This document shows, one piece after another, positions 11,813 through 23,700 of a stretch of DNA of 64,000 nucleotides (position 1 is its first letter; every line of letters starts with the position of its first letter). This stretch comes from Humulus lupulus (lineage: Eukaryota; Streptophyta; Magnoliopsida; Rosales; Cannabaceae), in contig NC_084802.1 in assembly GCF_963169125.1 (NCBI RefSeq), positions 15,934,896-15,998,895 on the forward strand. The letters run 5' to 3'. The position numbers and the translations under genes were made by a program. The notes below the pieces were generated by a model, which saw only the letters and a list, made by a program, of their open reading frames with translations, was not told the origin of the DNA and ran no database searches.

Positions 11813-14614
11813 TGTAATGCCCCAAATTTCCTAATAAGGTTTAGGACCTTGATTAGGAGGCCGGGAGGGCCATAATTGATTTATTATAGTATTTAATGAT
11901 TATATGCATGTTTACGTGAATTATATTATTATATGATGGTGAATGCATGCATATGGGCTCATATGTTAATTATGAGGGTAATTTGGTAATTTGGCCACTG
12001 TGGGCGTAATTGTATATTTTGGGTGCATGATTGTGATTAATTAATATAGCCACACTATAAGGTGGATTGGTTCGAGCTAATCGACATGAGACGATCATGA
12101 GATGTAAGTGTTCGGTCTAGTTATAACGGGTTTAAGTTCGGGGCTCGGGGTGAGTCTCGGGGTGAATTTAATGATTAGAGCGTTACTGGGGATTTTAGGG
12201 TAACGGGATATGAATTATTGGAATTTGAGGATATTGAGAATAGCGGGAATTAGAGAGCGTTAATTATAATTAACGAGATAAACGGGAAAGGACGATTTTA
12301 CCCTCGGAAGCTTTTAGAGGGGTTTATTTGGCTTAGGGGTATTTTGGTCTTTTGACCCTAAGGATATATATGACATAAAGGGCTGTAGATTGATACTAAA
12401 ACAGAGCCTATCCTCTCTTTTTCCCTTCCATCCCGTACAAACTTCCTCCCTCACCTTTCTTTGAATTTTGAGAGCTCAAATGGAGGTGTTGAGCTAGGGG
12501 ATTAAAGGTGGCAGCTAGGGAACCTATAACAACCATCAAAGGGGATTCAAAGCTGTGTTTGAGGTGAGTTTTAGCCTTTGAACTCAGGTGTGCTCTGTTT
12601 TTTTTTAGTTAAGTTTTGAGTTTCTTAAGTTTTTAAGCTTAGGATTGGACTTTGTGAATTGTTGAGTTTTTGGTTGGTTTAAGCTTCAGGTTTTGGTGGT
12701 TTTGGACCATTGAGAAGTTTGGTAATGTTGATTTGATGATTTGGAGATGTTTAGATGGGTTTTTGGAAGGTTTTAGAAGTGGAAAAACGAAGAAAAATGG
12801 CTGGTGCGAAGTTGGGCCGCGGCCCTGTTCTTGGGCGTCGCGGCCCTAGCTTGAAGAAGGTGGTGGAGGCTCTGTCAGGGGGGCGCGCCGCGGCATGGTC
12901 CATGTAGGGCCGCGGCCCTTAAGGGAAAAAAAAATACTAAATGGTGGTTTTGTGATGGGAACTTAACTCTAAGGGCCTAGGATCGATCCTACTACCTAGT
13001 TGAGTGGGATTTGATATTCCGGAGGCTTGGGTTGGGTTTGGAAGTATTTAATTACTCATTTTGATGAGGTTTTATATTTGGTTATGACTAGGTGACCGCT
13101 AATGGACTAGAAGTTGATCGTTCTCAAGGGTCGTTCTTTTAATCGTTCTAGCTTGACTTTGAGGTAAGAAAATTGCACCCTATGTATATGTGACATGCAT
13201 GGCTATTAATGATGCATGTTAGTTGATTATTGAGTATGACATGCATGGCTATTAATGATGCATGTTGGTTGATTATTGAGTATGACATGCATGGCTATTA
13301 TCGATGCATGTTGGTTGATTATTGAGTATGACATGCATGGTTATTATTGATGCATGTCGGTTGATTATTATGTGTGACATGCATGGCTATTCTTGTTGCA
13401 TGTTGGTTGACTATTAAACGTGACATGCATGGCTATTATTGATGCATGTTGGACTGTTGGATATATTGCATATGATGCGCGAGAAACCTGTGATTAGGAC
13501 ATGCTTTGTATACTGGGTGTGATATCGTTCAGAGCTTGAGCCTCTGTGTTAATGCATAGTCCTAATTGTACTAATATCTGTTAAGTAAGCATGCTGAATA
13601 CCTTGTTTATGGTTATTGGACATGTGGTATATGTTTGGTGGCATGGCTTACCTGTGTATGGCGCTGACTTATTAGTCAGAATCGACAATGGTGTCAGATC
13701 CGTCTGTGAAGCTGTGACTTATTAGTTAAGTTCACCACGGGCTGAGCACTGGTCGTGTTTTACCGACCCAAGGGTCAGAGGTGGCAGTGCGTTGTAAACG
13801 CTGGGCCAAATAAAGATTAGATCTAATCAAGGTCGGCATTGAATGACTCATATGGGGTCTTAATGCTAAATCGACCGGAAGGTCAATGAGAACTATAAGC
13901 GCTTGCCTGGTCTATGATCAGATGACTATAGCCAAGGTATATGACCCCGGTGACCGTTTGTCACATGGCTAAGGGACGTTGTCCATAGTTTCGACTCTAG
14001 AGTCGTGAGGAAGGTTATGTTGGTGACTAATCACCTTGCACCTGTCCTAATCAAACTTAAGAAAGAATCACTTATCAGTTAAGCCCTGGTGACCCTATCG
14101 TCACATGGCTAGAAGGAGCGATGCTCATTATTGTGACTTTTGGCTATTGTCACCTATTTTCTTGGACTGATAGTCCTGAATGGTTGTTGTTGATATTATA
14201 TCATGCTTTATTGTGTTTTCTTGCTGGGCTTTGGCTCACGGGTGCTACGTGGTGCAGGTAAAGGCAAGAGGAAGCTGGACCATCCTTGAGTTGAAGAGCT
14301 TAGGTGATGATGTGTACATATGCAGCTGCTCGTCCGCCACGGCCGAGGTTTAAAGTGGAACTAGGGTTGAACCCTGTTTTGCCGCTTAGAACGGCCTGTT
14401 GTAAATATTTTCTGTAATAAACTCTGAAACTTTATTTTCGGGATCCCAATGTATAAATTAAACGTTCTAGTGAGACGTTACATCTTAACCAAAGTTTTAA
14501 TCCCTAAACCGCTAATCATACTTAGTTCACGATTTTGGCCAAATGACTCGGTTAGCGAGTTTAGCACTATTTACAAGGCACACCGTAACGGTCCCTGGGG
14601 TTTGGGGCGTTACA
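11813..14614 (+). mobile_element. Solo LTR (2.8 kb) inserted in gag of element 1
   Basis: It starts TGTAATGCCCCAAA and ends TTTGGGGCGTTACA, a 14-bp terminal inverted repeat with one mismatch. It is flanked by ATAAC at 11808-11812 and 14615-14619. Element 2 has uninterrupted gag at this site, which proves the insertion. There are no coding domains inside, so it is best read as one LTR left after LTR-LTR recombination of a Ty3/gypsy element. A TATA-like stretch lies near 12363. It also contains a GC-rich patch (12815-12925) and a 46-bp tandem array. The lineage is uncertain; the end motifs resemble chromovirus LTRs. Confidence 0.85.
13191..13466 (+). repeat. Six 46-bp tandem repeats within a solo LTR
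   Basis: Units start at 13191, 13237, 13283, 13329, 13375 and 13421, each beginning TGACATGCATGG and containing GATGCATGTTGG or a variant. The period is exactly 46 in all six copies. ATGCAT palindromes recur in every unit. The array is non-coding and LTR-internal. Confidence 0.92.
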
Positions 14615-17600
14615 ATAACCCACCAAATATGTACAATGGGTCCGGAGTTGTTGAACAGCCCCGGAATAACGAAGGACATCAGGACCAAACCCTCGAGCGC
14701 CTATCTCAGGTGGAGGAGCTGATGAGGAAGCTCCTGTCAGAAAAAGAAAAAGATGAGTATGATTCAGGGGACGAGATGGAGCTCTTCGCCCCCAGCATAG
14801 CAGCCACGGCTTACCCGTCTGGTTTCCGTATGCCGCACTTGTCAAAGTTCAATGGGGACGGAGACCCATCGGATCATCTAGGGATGTTCAACACCCTAAT
14901 GATGGCCCACAACATTGGCCCCGAGCTGAGATGTTTAATCTTCCCTTCCACACTGACTGGACCTACCAGGCAATGGTTCAAGCAAGGTAAAAGACAGTCA
15001 ATAAGCTCCTAGAAGACTTTCTCGGCAGATTTCAAAAGGGCATTCCGAGCCTCCCAGGGCGCCCGTGTTCAGGCCGACTCCCTGGCTAACGTGAGGCAGC
15101 AGCCCGGTGAGACTCTGAAGGCCTACCTGAGCAGATTTGCGAACGTCGCTGCTCGAGCTAGAGACGCGGATGATAGCTCCAAGCTCATGGTCATGAGAAC
15201 TGGAATCCTCGTCGGAGGAGACCTCTAGAAGGATATACAAAGGAAGAGAGTCAGCTCGGTTAACGAATTCCTTAACAGGGCCCAAGAATGGATAAACTTG
15301 GAGGAAGCCGAAGCCTCAGCTACGGGAACCAGCCAGGTCCCCGAACAGCCCGCTAGAGTGGGGACGGAGGTCGTGGCAACGACCCAAAACGTCACACAGA
15401 ACAACCAGCCCGGTGGAGGCAAGAGAAAGGGGAATGGCGAAAACAGTCAGCACGGCCAAAAGAAAAATAAGTCCGTAGACAAATTCAAGCCCGTCTTCGC
15501 GACTTATACAGAGCTCACCCAATCTAGGGAGAATATCTTCCTAGCCAACTCTACTCGAGTCCCCTGGAAGAGGCCGGAGCCATTAAAGCACCACAAGGGG
15601 AAGAGAGACACCTCCAAGTTTTGCCGTTTTCATAACGATGTTGGCCAAAATACCGACGATTGTAAGCATCTAAAAGATGAGATCGAGACTCTCATCCGAG
15701 CCGGCCCCTTGGCTCAATACGCACGGAACAGGGTTCCAGCAAGCCGACCTGCTCCAGAAGTCCCGGCCATTCAGCCTGGGCCTCGGGTAAATCAGGATGT
15801 CCCTCCTCTTGTGGTAGGAGGAGAGATATCCACCATCTCTGGAGGTCCGCACATGGCAGGCACGAGCAGGGGCGCCCAGAAGAGATACGTGAACGAACTA
15901 AAGGCTCATAACGAAGTAGAGTTTGTCCCGGAGCAGCGTCAGTCAAAGCAGCAGTGATTGGAGAGGCAACTGATCATTTTTACGGAGGAAGATGCGGGCC
16001 ATGTCCAGTTCCCTCACAATGACCCTTTGGTCGTGGCAGTTCAGCTCGCCAATCGGAGGGTGAGGAGGGTGCTGATTGACAATGGGAGCTCGGTGAAACT
16101 CCTATTCCGCTCCACGTTGGAGAAGATGGGTTTGACTGTCGCCGAGCTAAAGGCGACCTCCATGATGCTGTATGGTTTTTCGGGAAAGGGATCAGCACCA
16201 ATAGGGACGATCGAGCTGGTGATCACCCTAGGAGAAGGATCTCGGACAGTCTCCAAACTCCTCGAGTTCATGGTCATTGACTGCTCCGCTGCCTACAACG
16301 CCATTTTGGGACGACCTATGCTCATGGCTTTCGAGGCCGTCACTTCCATTCGCCACCTCGCGATGAAATTCCCTACTTCCACGGGAATCTGCACTGTCCA
16401 TGGCGATCAACTCGCTGCCAGGGAATGCTACAGCATTTCCATGAAGGGAAAACCTAAACCCGGGCAACTGGCAATGGTCATTCAAGGTGAAGAGGAATCT
16501 CAGGAATCCTTGGCTGATCCTGAAATTGAAAAACCTAAAAGCGCCGAAGGGGAAGATGTCGTCTTAAGTGAGGATATTGACCCCTAAATAAGCGAGGACA
16601 GATCTGAGCTCCAGGCTATTGAGGAGCTTGAGGAAGTGAGTATCGATCCGCAGAACCCTTCTCGGAAGGTCAAGCTCGAGGAAAAACCTCTGTAGCAAGA
16701 GGAAGGCGGAGCTGATTAAGTTTCTGCGGGATAACCTGGACGTATTTGCATGGTCACACGAGGACATGGTGGGAATCAGCCCGAGCGTCATCATGCACAC
16801 ACTCCATCTGGATAAAAGCATTCCCGCCAAGTCCCAGAAGCAAAGACGCCTAGGAACAACCCGGGCTGAAGCCCTAGAAGAAGAAGTAGCCCGGCTCAAG
16901 AAATGCGGCTTTATCCGTGAAGCCAAGTTTCCGATCTGGGTCGCCAACCCCGTGTTAGTCCCAAAGCCCAACGGGAAATGGCGGACCTGCATCGACTTCT
17001 CCGACCTGAATAAAGCTTGTCCCAAGGATTGTTTTCCATTGCCAAGGATTGTTTTCCATTGCCAAGGATTGACCAGTTGGTGGACGTCACAGCGGGGCAC
17101 GAGCTCATGTCCTTTATGGACGCGTACTCAGGCTACAACCAGATCGCCATGAATCCGGCGGACCAGGAACACACCAGCTTCATGACCCCGACTAACGTTT
17201 ATTGTTACAAGGTCATGCCGTTCGGTCTGAAGAACGCCGGAGCTACCTACCAAAGGTTAGTGAACAGGATGTTCGCAAGCCAGATCGGGAAAAACATGGA
17301 AGTGTACGTTGATGACATGCTGGTCAAGTCAAAGACTGCCGATAACCATGTTTCCGACCTGGTAGAATGTTTTAAGATACTACGGGAATATGGCATGAGG
17401 CTCAATCAACAGAAGTGCACTTTTGGAGTTGCATCAGGGAAGTTCCTGGGTTTCATAGTCAATACTCGAGGAATTGAGGCGAACCCCGACAAGATCAGAT
17501 CACTGCTCGAGCTTCCCTCGCCCGGGTCGCGAAAAGATGTCCAAGGCCTGACAGGTAAAGTGGCAGCCCTCAATCGGTTTATTTCCAAGTCCACCGATAA

Positions 17601-19969
17601 GTGTTTGCCATTCTATAACCTGCTCCGAGGAAACAAGAAGTTTGAATGGACAGAAGAGTGCGAAAGCGCATTCCTCGACTTGAAGGCACATCTAGCCGAG
17701 CCACCCGTACTATCCAAACCAAAAGCAGGAGAGCCTCTTTTTCTCTACCTGGCTGTCACTGAGGATGTAGCTAATGCCGTATTGGTACGGGAAGAGGACC
17801 GAGTTCAGAGACCAGTCTACTACATTAGCAAGAGACTTCTCGAGGCTGAATCCCGATACCCGTTGATGGAGAAATTGGCGTTCTGCCTTATCACGGCCTC
17901 GCGAAAGCTCAGGCCGTACTTCTAGTCCCACTCGATACACGTCATGACCGATCAGCCTCTAAGGCAGGTTTTGCAAAAACCTGAAGCATCGGGATGTTTG
18001 CTAAAATGGGCAATCGAACTCAGTCAGTTCGAGATTTTGTACACTCCGCGAACTGCTATAAAAAGTCAGGCCCTGGCCGATTTTATGGCAGAGTGCACGG
18101 GATTCCAGGAGGATCCCGCAGAAAACTCACCCCGAGTCACCTCACCCTAGTCGTCGTGGAGGATCTTTGTGGATGGTTCATCCAACGAGGGCGGCTCTGG
18201 AGCTGGAATCATTTTGGTATCCCCCGAGGGACATAGATTCCACTCGGCGCTGAGATTCGGATTCAAGGCCTCCAACAACGAGGCCGAATACAAAGCTTTA
18301 CTGGTCGTGCTGAGGATAGCCCAAGAGTTGAAGGCGAGCTTTGTCCAGTGCTTTAGTGACTCCCAGCTCGTGGTAAATCAGGTTCTGGGAGAATATCAAG
18401 CACAGGGACCCAAGATGGCTGCCTATCTGGCAAAGGTAAAAGTTGAGCTGTTCGCGTTTGAGCGAGGCTCGGTTGAGCAGATACCTCGGGAGCAGAACGC
18501 TAACGCAGACACTCTTGCCAAGCTCGCCACCTCTGGGGAAACGAAGACACTGGGGTTAGTACCAGTAGAATTCTTGGAGAAACCAAGCATAGAAGATGTC
18601 AGGACGGAGGTCGAGATGATCAATGCCAGGCCAACCTGGATGACCCCCATCCTTGAGTATCTCGTCGAAGGAAAGCTGCCTGAAGGGCGTAATGATGCAC
18701 GGCGAGTCCTGTATCAAGCTCCTAGGTATACGATAGTCGATGGGATGTTGTACCGACGTGGGCACTCCCTACCTCTCCTCCGATGTGTTCTCCCGGGTGA
18801 AGCAAAGGCCATCCTGCAGGAGGTGCACGAGGGTTTTTGCGGAGACCACACTGGGGGGCAGAGCTTGGCCTCAAAGGTCCTGAGGCAAGGGTATTACTGG
18901 CCAACGCTGTCCAAAGACTCGATTTCATACGTGAAGAAGTGCGACAAGTGCCAGCAATTCGCCACAGTTACCTGAGCTCCTCCAGTCGAGCTAAAAATGA
19001 TCTCGTCCCCATGGCCATTTGCCGTTTGGGGGATAGACTTGGTTGGCGCCCTCCCTACTGGAAAAGGCGGGGTCAGTTACGCTGTGGTAGCCATCGACTA
19101 CTTTACGAAGTGGGCTGAGGCAGAACCATTGGCAATGATAACGTCCAAAAAAGTGCTTGACTTCGTGGTTAAAAGCATTATCTGTCGATTCGGCCTGCCC
19201 AAGAAGATCGTTTCCGATAATGGTACTCAGTTCGACAACGATCTGTTCACCGAGTTTTGTGAAAGGAACGGAATAGTGAAAAGTTTCTCCTCCGTGGCCT
19301 ACCCTCAGGCGAATGGCCAGGTCGAAGCTGTCAACAAAACTCTAAAGGCGAGCCTCAAAAAGAGATTAGATGAAGCGAAGGGGGTCTGGCCGGAACAACT
19401 CCCCCAGGTCCTATGGGCATACCGGACCTTGCATCGGACTCCTACGGGTCATACTCCTTTTTCCCTAAGGGAGGCAGTCCTCCCCGTGGAGGTTAAGGTG
19501 CTTTCGCATAGGGTCCATTCTTATGACCAGGACCGCAACCACGAGCTACTGTGCAATTCCCTTGACCTAGTTGATGAAAGGCGAGAGGATTCGCAACTCC
19601 AGCTCGGCCATTATCAGCAGATAATCACTCGCTATTTCAACTCCAAAGTCAAAAATCGCGCCTTTAGCGTTGGCGACCTGGTCCTAAGGAGAATTTTCTT
19701 AGCCGGTAAGGATCCCAAAGATGGAGTCTTGGGACCGTATCAGGTCGTCGAAATCATTAAGGAGGGAACTTATAAGTTATCTTGACTTGATGGAGGGGCA
19801 ATCCTGTAGACTTGGAACGCCATCCATTTAAAGAAATATTAGCAATGATTCACTTGTAAGGCCTAGAAGGCCATTTTTTATGTAATAAGCAACGAGAATC
19901 ATCTTTTTGTGCATGTTTTCAAGTGTAATCTAAAGTAACCACGAAAGACCATTTCCCAGTTACTTGGGG

Positions 19970-20560
19970 GGGCATATGGTACCTGGATATAACCAGGTCT
20001 CCTTAATGACTTAGAAGTTGATTCATATCGATTGACCGTTATTTTTCTTAAAAAACGCGAGATATTGATAAGGATTAACGCTAACTAAGTCCTATCCTGG
20101 ATATAACCGGGTCATAAAACTTAGAAGTTGATTTAAATCTATTGATCGTTGTTCTTCCTAAAGAGCTCAAGATATGGATAAAGATTAACGCGAACTAAGT
20201 TTTCAAATTAAGTTCCTGGTCATAACCGGGTCATAAAACTTAGAAGTTTATTTAAATCTATTGATCGTTGTTCTTCCTAAAGAGCTCGAGATATGGATAA
20301 AGATTAACGCGAACTAAGTTTTCAAATTAAGTTCCTGGTCATAACCGAGTCATAAAACTTAGAAGTTGATTTAAATCTATTGATCGTTGTTCTTCCTAAA
20401 GAGCTCGAGATATGGATAAAGATTAACGCGAACTAAGTTTTCAAATTAAGTTCCCGGTCATAACCGGGTCATAAAACTTAGAAGCTTATTTAAATCTATT
20501 GATCGTTGTTCTTCCTAAAGAGCTCGAGATATGGATAAGGATTAACGCGAACTAAGCTTT
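19970..20560 (+). repeat. 119-bp tandem array after pol in element 1
   Basis: Units aligned on CATAAAACTTAGAAG begin at 20113, 20232, 20351 and 20470 (period 119), after a degenerate first unit from about 19980. Most units hold an ACC/GGT inverted repeat (for example CCTGGTCATAACCGGG) and GAGATATGGATAA. The array occupies the space between the end of integrase and the 3' end of the antisense gene. Element 2 has the same array in the same place with a 120-bp period and more copies. Confidence 0.92.
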
Positions 20561-20720
20561 TCAAAAAAAAAAATTGTAACCAAAATGCGTAAGGGCAAGA
20601 AAGATGATCAATTAAAAACATTGAGTCAAATTGTCTCGAGGTGGAAGCACCTCATGAAAAGGTTACATAAAAATATATATATATTAAACAGTGAAGGAAA
20701 GGGCACAAGAGAAGAATGCC

Positions 20721-23700
20721 CTAAGCTCCGCCAGGTGGCCCCTTGGAGGTCGTCGTCTCGCCTTGCTCAGTTACGCCAGAGCCTTCTCCGGCCTCGGAGG
20801 GCGCTTCTTTGTCAAGGCGAGCTTGGAACTTCACCAGCAAGCGTTCCCAGAGGCTCGCTGACAGGAAGGAGAAGTCAACGTCTGGATTGTAGGTCCAGCA
20901 GTGGTAGAACAGGTCTTCCAGGGACTTTTCCGAAGGTGTCCACTCGGCCTCTAGTGTAACGTCCCTAAGGTAGGGTACGTTCGCCACATACTCGTAATTC
21001 TAGAGTTTACGAGTATGTTAGGCACTTGACCAAAAGAATTAAATAAAATGATTCGAAGAAATACAGAAAAATTTAAAACTTTTATATAAACTTATTAGTA
21101 GAAATTATTACACGTATGAATACTTTAAATTTAAGGCAGCCATATGAAAACTCTAAACCATTATTGCATTGCTACTGAGTCCGTGCTCCACAAGTTGCTC
21201 AACAGCTAAAGCCACACCTGGAAAAATGTTGGAAAATAACATAATGAGCTAACGCTTAGTAAGCAAATCTCATGCATACACATACACATGAATGTCGTGA
21301 GTTTGTAGTGCACATATACTAATATGCTGACTTATATACTTATGCATTTCATTTATTGCTCATGCACTTTCAAACTTTACTTTTATGCTCTTTCTTTTAG
21401 TTTCACATTTTTATGGGCCCAATATCACTTGTGCACACTGTTTGATTCAGCCAATGCTTGCAGGGCTTGTTACACATATCATATAGAATCTCATGGGTTC
21501 TCCTCCGGCTAGCCAGCATCGCAGCTAGGCTCATCATAACACTCATTTCATCGTTGCCATAGTTGCCATACTTATTACACATATGGAGGAGAAAGACGGA
21601 AAATGGCAAACATATCTGAATGGTCAACTCTGACCTAGCCCACACTAGTGGGCAGCCACTATAAGTCTTATAGACTTCCGTCTTCTTTACTGAACTTACT
21701 TAATTGCTTCATCAAAACAATGGCACCCTTTTTAAACATCTTATTATCACTTTGCTTAAGCCTTGTGTCATTAAAATGTTTAACTTTACATAAGACTTTT
21801 CAAGGCATTTCATAACTTTTCTCATATTCTTATGCATGGTCTTATATCACATAACTGTACATGCCATGCATACATGTAGATGCTTAAATGCCAATGTTCA
21901 TGTTCATGATTCATGTTTGATGGTATTCAATCAAGGCATTGTATCACATCTCATATAACTCAAAACATCATTAGTCATAATACATGAAGCTTTGGGTTGG
22001 TGGCGTTGTTATACCTTAACGTAGAGCTAAGGCTCAGGTCTAAGGTTTCCAGCCTAAAAACTTAAACGCTTCATATATCATAACATATAACAAAATCATG
22101 AACATAACAGTAATCCACATATTCATCAACATAAGAACACATACTTGCACATAATTCATATCAATCTTAACCCTGTAAGACATCTTTCACATATCACGAA
22201 ATTCATCAATATCATATCACACAACATTATCATGATATTCATATAACCATTCTTCACATACTTATCATATGCATCATCATCATCCCATACTTAACTCATC
22301 AGATATACACAATCAATGTAGTCATGCATCTTACACTTAAGCACAAAATGTGAGATTCACTTACCTTAGGTCCTTAGCTTATTTTAAAATTGCTCACCAA
22401 GAGTCAATCAATCAAATCCATACAAATCCTATTCAAGGCACATCATTTATTAAATTCTATCAAAATCGTAAATATACATTATTGATAGTGAATATTAACA
22501 ATACCAGAAACTATATAAATAATAATAATTATTATTATCAACGTAATGCAAATAACTCTTCATATAAAACCATGCTTTAAACCTTGCTCATAAGATAATG
22601 TACTCTTATGATAATAATAATAATAATCCCAACAACAATAATAATTATCGTCTATAAATAAACTTATTTCGATATTAATAACAAAATACTTCAATAGCAA
22701 TACGTATATGGATGTATATATTCAAATAGTCATTTTATAAAAGAAATCATATTTTTAACATAAAGTTGTAATAATCAATATAATGATAATAATATAAATA
22801 TAAATATTTATATTATTATTAATTAGTCATAATATCAATTCCAGTGATATAATAAATATACTTTCTCCAAAATTCACTGGTCTTACAAATATCAATAACT
22901 GTAAGAAACTAATATTTGATATTATTTTAATATTCAAATATTAACAAAAATATTAATATACAATAATAATGGTTAAATAATAGGTTTACTATAAATCACA
23001 CTTTTCATATATATATATATATACATGAATCTGTATTCTTGATTTACTTAACAAAATAATAATAATAATAATTAAAATTACTTAATCATAATAATTTCCA
23101 TATTAATATAAAATCAATTAAATATGTATTTTTATACTTTATTTAATATCTAATATTTTCTAGAAAATTGGACAGCACAACGGCTATAAAGTGGACAATT
23201 CCAAAATCAAAACTTGTATCAAAAATACATATAATCCCAGACAGCCAGTATAATTACAGAAAAATATTTCATATATCAAGAATATATAATTATATACTAT
23301 AAATACACATAATAACAATTATTCTAATCAATCACAAATAAATCAAAATATATAGGTCAAAGAAATTATATCAAAGTGATCGGGTTCCACAACAAGTCAA
23401 ACGATGATTTTCTGAGACTCAAAACGTACTTCAAAACCTCGAACACTAAGTTTCGACCGTCGGTCTACGGTGGATCGCGGTGGCTCGTGGTGGGCCCACC
23501 ACCCAACTATGGTAGATGTAGGAACCAGTTATTGGGTTTTGAAGCCCACAACACGAGGAACCCGATGGTGGTGACGGATCGGCAAACGGATGCCCGAGGT
23601 GGCCGAATCGCAACTTTGAAGTCGCGGGGTGGCCGAACTTAAATCGACCAGTTGAGGTGTTTAATCGGCGAGTGAGCTCTAGATTCCCGAGTGGTCGATA

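Larger units (their letters stand above)
10716..19848 (+). pseudogene. gag-pol of element 1, multiply broken
   Basis: Homologous along its length to the element 2 polyprotein, starting 55 bases after the LTR at MVTTRSRHG. Lesions include a stop at 11199-11201 in gag, the solo LTR at 11813-14614, TGG-to-TAG stops near 15010 and 15226, a TGA at 15955, a TAA at 16585, a frameshift near 16680, a 20-bp tandem duplication at 17022-17061, stops at 17923, 18148, 18973 and 19783, and a small deletion in integrase near 19470. Still readable are the gag zinc knuckle (CRFH...DDC), protease IDNGSS, RT motif YVDDM, the second RNase H beginning at FVDGSS, and integrase with HHCC-type zinc residues and DNGTQF. 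The protease keeps its catalytic Asp, unlike element 2. Confidence 0.9.

Noticed and set aside
13191..13466. CRISPR-like regular repeat array
   Set aside because: Units are adjacent with no unique spacers, and the context is a plant LTR.
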